From Trichoderma breve (lineage: Eukaryota; Ascomycota; Sordariomycetes; Hypocreales; Hypocreaceae): DNA of 64,000 bases. The notes beneath the pieces are model-generated. The model was not told the DNA's origin, searched no databases, and saw nothing but the letters and a program-made list of their open reading frames with translations. Both the position numbers and the translations under genes were made by a program. Below, in pieces: positions 58,348-64,000 of this stretch; positions within the stretch are counted from its first letter, which is position 1, and each line of letters opens with the position of its first letter. The stretch is taken from the NCBI RefSeq assembly GCF_028502605.1, contig NC_079234.1, forward strand, positions 3,720,001 to 3,784,000. The letters are read 5' to 3'.

Positions 58348-58600
58348 GAGAAACGAAGAGAAAGAGGAAAGATGTGGCGTTTGGGTGATGGGACGGAGAA
58401 ATCTTGTCTTAGACGACATGAGGCATATCGAGGCTGTCTTATCAGCAGCCATAGAATTTAAAGTACAGCAATTTCAGAGCTATTTCTAGTTCTTATACAG
58501 AATACACATTTTTATGAACGCCTATATTTGAAAGACATTATTTTTTTCGGTTGCATTTATGAAAGAATATGAATATCCGCATGTTAAGGCAAAGGGATAG
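58348..58600. other. Short convergent spacer
   Basis: AT-rich 3' flank shared by SPS19 and the ankyrin NLR; no feature seen. Confidence 0.6.
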
Positions 58601-61600
58601 CTATATAAATTTCGGCCTGCTTCTAAGATAGGCCCTAAAAGAATCACGGCGAGAAGAAATAGCTATGCTGCCTACATCATGAGATGGGAGATTTTTGCTC
58701 TCAGCACCTCTGTCTAATAGTAACTGCATAACTTTCCAGCGTCCTTTCCGTTGTGCTAATAATAGCGGCGTCTGTCCGCGGACATCCTCTGAGTCGATAT
58801 AAGCGCCTTCATCAAGAAGTAGCTGAACGATAGCCTTATGCCCCTTCCCTGCTGCGAATGATAGCGGTGTCCGGCCGCTGATATCCTTTGGGTCGATATA
58901 AGCGCCTTTATCAAGCAGTAGCCGAATAATAACCTCACGCCCCTTCATTGCTGCGTATGATAGCGGTGTCCGCCCGAATCTATCCTCCAAGTGAACATTG
59001 GCACCTTTATTAAGCAATAGCTGAACAACAGCTATATGCCCGTTCCCTGCTGCGTATGAGAGCGGTGTATTGCGATACTCAGCGCAGGGTCTGTCTATCA
59101 GATAGTCAAGTGGCCGCTGGATGCTTGACATGTCTCCTTTCGATGTAAGTCTTGTCAGTAACTGCGGATTTGACCCAATTTCCACATCCATTGACACAAA
59201 GTCAGTGCCTTTATCTAGCAACAGCTGAACAATGGCTGTGTGACCCTTCTCTGCCGCATATGATAACGGAGTCCGGCCGCCGTTACTATCCGTCAAGTTG
59301 ATATCAGCTCCTCTATGAAGCAATAGCTGAACAATAGCCACATGCCCGTTCTCCACCGCCAATATGAGCGGGGTCCGACCCTGTTGATCCTTCAAGTTGA
59401 TATCAAAACCTTTATCCAGGAATAACTTAACAATAGCCACATGCCCATACAATACTGCGCACGATAGTGGTGTTGTCTTGTAAGGATCTATCCCTCTGAC
59501 GAGTAGCGACCGAGTTATAGCCGTACGCTCCCGCATTGGGGCCATGAACTCTGGCCTTAGGTCATTAAAGCAGTCTTCTTTCATGTTGGCACCATTTTCA
59601 AGGAGAAGCTGCACAACTTCTTCGTGCCCGCACTCGATGGCTAAAAAGAGTGGTGTAATACCCTTCCTAGGTTTCAGGTCAACCGTCGCGCCGTGTTTGA
59701 GGAGTAACTTAGCGACGACGACATTTCCGTTTGCTACAGCCTGCAACAGGGGAGTGCCTGCGTAGAGGAAATTTTCTGAGTTGACATTGACGCCGGCTTC
59801 AAGAAGCAGCTTGACAACTCTCTCATGGTTGTTCGTGACTGCGTAAAATAGTGGCGTATTGTTCCGATCATTCATCGAGTCTGCTTCAACTCGTTTCGTC
59901 GCTAGTAGCTTTGCAGCGACAGCTACACTACCGTTCTCTGCGGCCCAAGATAAAGGGGTTCTGCCGTTTATATCCTTCAAATCTGGGCTGTAGCCCTTTT
60001 CAAGCAAGTAACCAACTGCTCTCTCAATACCAAAGCACGCCGCCAGGTGCAGCCCCGTCATTTTCGTAAGAGCTGGTTCGAATCCATTGTGCCAAAAATC
60101 CCTTGGAAATCTGATAATCAACAACACCTGACTCGATGCCTCCACCTTCGCCTCGCACTCTAGAAAATTCATGACTTCCTGACCTATCGTGGGAGTCTCT
60201 CGAGCATGATGTCCCCAATTATTTGCGGCATAAAAATACAGCGGGTAGGATTCCATACGCTCTTCAAGTTCATCACGCGTGTGGCCGAAGCTGAAAGTAT
60301 TCAATGACAGGTATGCAATGCAGATTTTCGAGATATAAGCCTCAGCATCAGGAAACCATTTTCCCTGCGTCTTCTGAAAGAATTCTTGAGTTGTGTAGTG
60401 GACTAGCCGGATAATTCCACTTTCTTCATCGGTCGTCACCAGCCCAGCACATATAGATTTTAGGTCTTTCACATCTGGCATGTAGTCGGTGTCGAGCGCC
60501 GTCATATGTTCCCTAACTGCAAGCGCATGCTGTATCTCTGTGATAGAAAGAGGTCTTTTGGCGTGTATAATCCAGATCAGGGTCCGTTTTGCAAGGGACC
60601 GAATAGCGTCTGCGTGGCCTTCGATCCTCTCCATTGCTTGCTTGTATATTTCATGTAACCCTTCCACACCCCTGCCTAATTTTTGTAAGGCCTCCTTAAT
60701 TTCTCCTCTTGTAGGCTGGCTCATGATTGTGTCAATGTGAAAGGTCGCAAGGAGGAACCTAATGTCAATGTTAACTCAGTGGTTCTTTGAAATCCACGGA
60801 CTATGTGGCATACATTCCATCAGCAGCTCTAAGCACTCCAGCTCTGATTTTGTCTCGAATGTCACCATTAATGATCTCCGAGCGCCGCAGTGACAGTTGC
60901 TCGTCTAAGTAGGCCAGCACATCTCTTTCGTTCGCAGAGATTTCGGCAGTTGGATATCCATCGAAGCGCCTTTTTATGGTGTCACTAATCCGAGAAGTCG
61001 CAAAGATATTTGCACCAGTCTTTCCCTGAAGGTCGAATATTTCGTCGAGGAGCCTCAGCCGACTCAAGTCTTGGCATTCGTCCAGAGCATCGATTACGAT
61101 AAAGGTTCTCGAATACGCTGCAGCTATAGAATGGAGTGTTACCGTGATTTCATACAGCGATGGCCGTGTCCGGCTCTTCTCGTATTTGTCGTAGAGGTCT
61201 TTAACAGTCTTTGGCAGAGGTGATTGGCCCTGGGCTAACTGCTTTAGCAGACTCGTGAGCAATTTTTCGGCCGTTTGCTCGTCTTGTTGCCGAAAATTAC
61301 AATACACGTATGCAATACCGATTTGCGGGTCATTCCGAAAATTGGCTAATAGATGGTTGACCACTATTGCTGTCATGATGGTTTTGCCAGCTCCAGGGAT
61401 GCCGGGACAAAAGAGTGTCTGTTCGGTAGTCTTCAACCACACTTGGAACTTCATAGATTCTAGGAACCACCGACCTGTTCCTTCTTGTTTCCTGCTAATG
61501 AAATCGTTGTGCTGCGGAGCGTAGTCGATAGGCGTAAGCCAGTCCAGGATAGCTCGGTGTTCTTGGCTATATTGTTTATGGATCAATTTATGGACATTCT

Positions 61601-62770
61601 TTTCCATGCCATTGACCGTTTCTTGAACATCTATCACACTTGCACATTAGTAGATGAACGTTGAATGAATAACCGTCAACAGCATTGCAGCTTACCTGAG
61701 AGAATATCGATGATCCTCTTCTCTGCTGTAATGCTACTCGGGGCGATCCGGTATAGAAGGTCTTTTGCATACGCAGCTGCTACCATGGCTGCGTAGCCTT
61801 GCCACTCCTTGTTCTTGTGGGAATCTGAGTAGTCACATATACCACGGATAACCAAGCAAGGGAAGTGATTCATCAGTCCTGCCGCCTCCATCTCGAAGCA
61901 TAATACGTCCTTCTCTGCTGCAAGCTTATCTCGAAGTAAGGCGTTCTTCATCAGTTGGTTTGCTGAAGCTATCAGGCCATAATGAATTGCCGGGCTATCC
62001 TCGTCCTCATCTCTTTCAGGTCGTGTTATCAGCTCAGATTCATCACATGTAACGATGCAGCTTTCCTTGGTGCTTGGATGGACGACTCCAGTGGGATATA
62101 ATCTGTCACTGCTTTGGTCCGGTTTTTTATACTGGCGGCGTAGCCTCTTGTTGTTCTCAAGAACACTGTTGACTGCTTCTTCAATCCGATGGCCTTTCCT
62201 CTCGTATTGAGCCTGAATCCCTGCCAGTGCTGTCCGCAGAACAACGGGTGGTTGGTTCAAAAATCCCGTAGCCAAGAAATCTTGGCCCTGAATATTCTTG
62301 CCAAAGTCGTACTGGAGCAGCCCACCGTTGCCGTTCCTTGGAGCGCTGACTACAATGTCACCAAGACGGATGTCATGGCGTTTGCTTGGAGCTCCGCCCC
62401 CAATGCCGACCATCAACCCGATTCTAACGTTCTGAAAGGAGTGCATCATGTCCCTAGCAACAGTTGCTGCCGACGATATCCCATATTCTCCCAGGGGAAG
62501 GGTGGCGATGACAACATTGTGCTTCCCGATGCTGCCTAATGCGTAGTTATTGTTATCATGAGGGGGCACATATTCCAGCCCCTCGTGTTCTTCATCAAGA
62601 AACTCTTGCGCAGCAACGTACTCTACCTTTATGGCGCAGATCCACCCGACGGTATATTCATCAGGCTTCAACTTCCGTAGAGGAGCCGCCGCATGATCAC
62701 TGCCCCTCCTCGCCCTCCCTCCTAACCCGGGTTCTTGGTTATCCGCACACTCAAAGTCTCTCTTCGACAT
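58601..62770 (-). CDS. PNP-NACHT-ankyrin NLR (STAND) protein
   Basis: Exons 62770-61696, 61630-60814 and 60758-58601 encode 1349 aa. Intron 1 is 65 nt (GTAAGC, CTACTAAT, GATAG); intron 2 is 55 nt (GTATGC, GTTAAC, ATTAG) and its removal restores AADGMFLLATFHIDT. Residues about 38-350 are an MTAN/PNP-like domain with GIGGGAP, Glu293-Met294-Glu295 and Asp313 (RGICDYSD). The NACHT core has Walker A GIPGAGKT (435-442) and a [11 protein letters not shown]alker B. An alpha-helical linker follows, then twelve ankyrin repeats from about residue 858 to the end, several nearly identical. Probable role by architecture: immune or allorecognition receptor whose nucleosidase effector is released on oligomerisation. 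All modules look intact. It is a paralogue of the WD40 NLR in PNP sequence, but the sensor differs. Confidence 0.9.
58735..59060 (-). repeat. Near-identical 99-bp ankyrin-coding tandem units
   Basis: The GTCGATATA word recurs at 58793 and 58892, exactly 99 bases (33 codons) apart, within units that agree at most positions. They encode the GRTPLSYAA/GRTPLSFAA repeats with the INGR/ISGR-type turns. High DNA similarity between adjacent units points to recent duplication or gene conversion. Confidence 0.8.
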
Positions 62771-64000
62771 CTCGGCCTTGGATACGTTGTTGAGCTGTTT
62801 TGTATTGGCTCTGGCTGGTCGCCGCAGTTTCTCGGTAACCTTTGGAGCTCATTGGGCAGGTATTCAGGCAGCAATTCCGGATAGCCACAGCCTCCTCCGC
62901 CAGGTCAGCCCTACGATGGCTATTGGACCGACAAGATGATATGCTATCATAATGGAGGCGTATTGGTCGCAGATGGTTGGAGCAGAGTGTAGAGTGCTTC
63001 GCATCTCTTGATCAAGTTGTGTGAGGTTAAGAACGGCGCTGACTAAGGTAATGCCTGTTGTTGTAAAAGAAGGAAGTTGCTGGTGTCGGACGCGAAAGAA
63101 AGCCGGTTTTTACTACTATGAGCATTTACTTAAGTAATAAATGTCCAGCTCTTTATCATCTGCTACTGCAGCTACATATCTCTAATATTCTACTATAGCT
63201 ACCTTATTTACATAGGATTCGGTATTATCCACGACACGGATGCTGAATAGCAAAATCGTGGTGCTGGATTAGTACGCATTCCCCAAAGATCTGACCACTA
63301 GGCTAATACTGATATACAAAACAGCACAGGTTGAACTCCAACGGGCCGTAGCGTTGAGAAGTTCTGAAGTTAGAAGCATCCACAAGGCGCTCATTACCCA
63401 CCCGAGGCTGAATATCCATGGATACTATTGGCATTTCCACAACTCTATTGCTTCTTGGAGGAGAGCCAACCCAAACAAGAGACTCATGACCATCGGCCAT
63501 ACTCTGAGCATACTTTACCTTTGTCTGTACGGAACATGACCCCACAACCCAATATCTACTACCAATGCCAAGCTGAAAAGATCAATAGCGCAATGTACGG
63601 CACTCGTACCTCGTATCAATCTCGGTAAGCTTGCTGCCGCATGTGTGAGAAGCTGACATGAGGCTAGTCTGCCGAAAAAAATTAGAGCATGTATCTCAGC
63701 GGATCCGATTGCCCTGGTACTGCGTCCTCGGAGATGTTGCGCCCGTCAATCAAGAGCAATCACTTCATTACTGCTGAACATTGATTTTGAGATAACCAAG
63801 CTGGATTTTTCAATCCCTCGGCAAAACGGCAGATGGCAGTATCGACTGTAGATAACGGCCGGTGCCTCATTCACATGCCAAGCTGAGGGTAAACCGCATA
63901 CTTTTTGGGAACAGGATAATCGGAGAAGCTGCAGAATTCGTGAGCTGAAAAAGCAAACAACCAATGATGTCTTTCTTGCATATAGGCCGAAAGAGGGCGC
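62771..64000. other. AT-rich 5' flank of the ankyrin NLR and right edge
   Basis: From about 63110 to 63250 the sequence is AT-rich and resembles the flank at 12.06-12.5 kb before the other NLR. A minus-strand stretch at about 63240-63312 contains a tRNA A-box-like TAGCCTAGTGG without a proper B box. No protein gene is supported. Confidence 0.5.
63236..63312 (-). other. tRNA-like relic (A box only)
   Basis: On the minus strand a TAGCCTAGTGGTCAG segment matches the tRNA D-arm/A-box consensus. The downstream part forms no anticodon or T arm and lacks GGTTCRANTCC. It may be a decayed tRNA or tRNA-derived SINE head, or chance. Confidence 0.25.

Overview
The window reads as nuclear DNA of a filamentous ascomycete, most likely Sordariomycetes/Hypocreales (Trichoderma-like; genus not proven). 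Evidence: short spliceosomal introns with GTRNGT donors and CTAAC/CTRAC branch sites, core fungal genes (MTD1, GPN3, SSK2-type MAPKKK, SPS19, SWD3, cytidine deaminase, SAM synthetase), Ser/Thr-rich wall proteins, and NACHT-type NLR (STAND) genes with WD40 or ankyrin repeats. No rRNA, convincing tRNA, CRISPR or intact transposon was found.

Layout. 1-251: 5' end of a gene leaving the left edge. About 480-2100: not protein-coding; it carries repeated intron signals and at least three box C/D snoRNAs whose guides match 18S or 25S rRNA, so probably a spliced snoRNA host transcript. 2.1-5.6 kb: PI-PLC-like protein and a small nuclear-type unknown protein. 5.6-12.5 kb: gene-free. 12.55-17.41 kb: a PNP-NACHT-WD40 NLR with a frameshift near its C-terminus. 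19.3-28.2 kb: SAM synthetase, GPN3, an Apq12-family protein and a large low-complexity protein. 31-32.1 kb: MTD1. 34.8-35.7 kb: GPI-anchored Kre9/Knh1-like protein. 39.6-41.1 kb: SWD3/WDR5-like protein. 43.8-47.9 kb: a Ser/Pro-rich protein and a repeat-rich secreted wall protein. 48.7-49.6 kb: cytidine deaminase. 50.97-55.2 kb: SSK2-type MAPKKK. 57.2-58.3 kb: peroxisomal 2,4-dienoyl-CoA reductase ending in SKL. 58.6-62.8 kb: a second NLR, PNP-NACHT-ankyrin.

Housekeeping genes are GC-rich and widely spaced. The two NLR genes are visibly AT-richer and have AT-rich 5' flanks, an accessory signature. Both keep an MTAN-like nucleosidase core (Glu-Met-Glu and the downstream Asp), a Walker A/B NACHT module and a repeat sensor. 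This is the architecture of allorecognition/immune NLRs and matches the reported family of immune ATP nucleosidases. The strongest leads are this NLR pair, the snoRNA host locus, and a dispersed TACTCCGTA motif in non-coding DNA.
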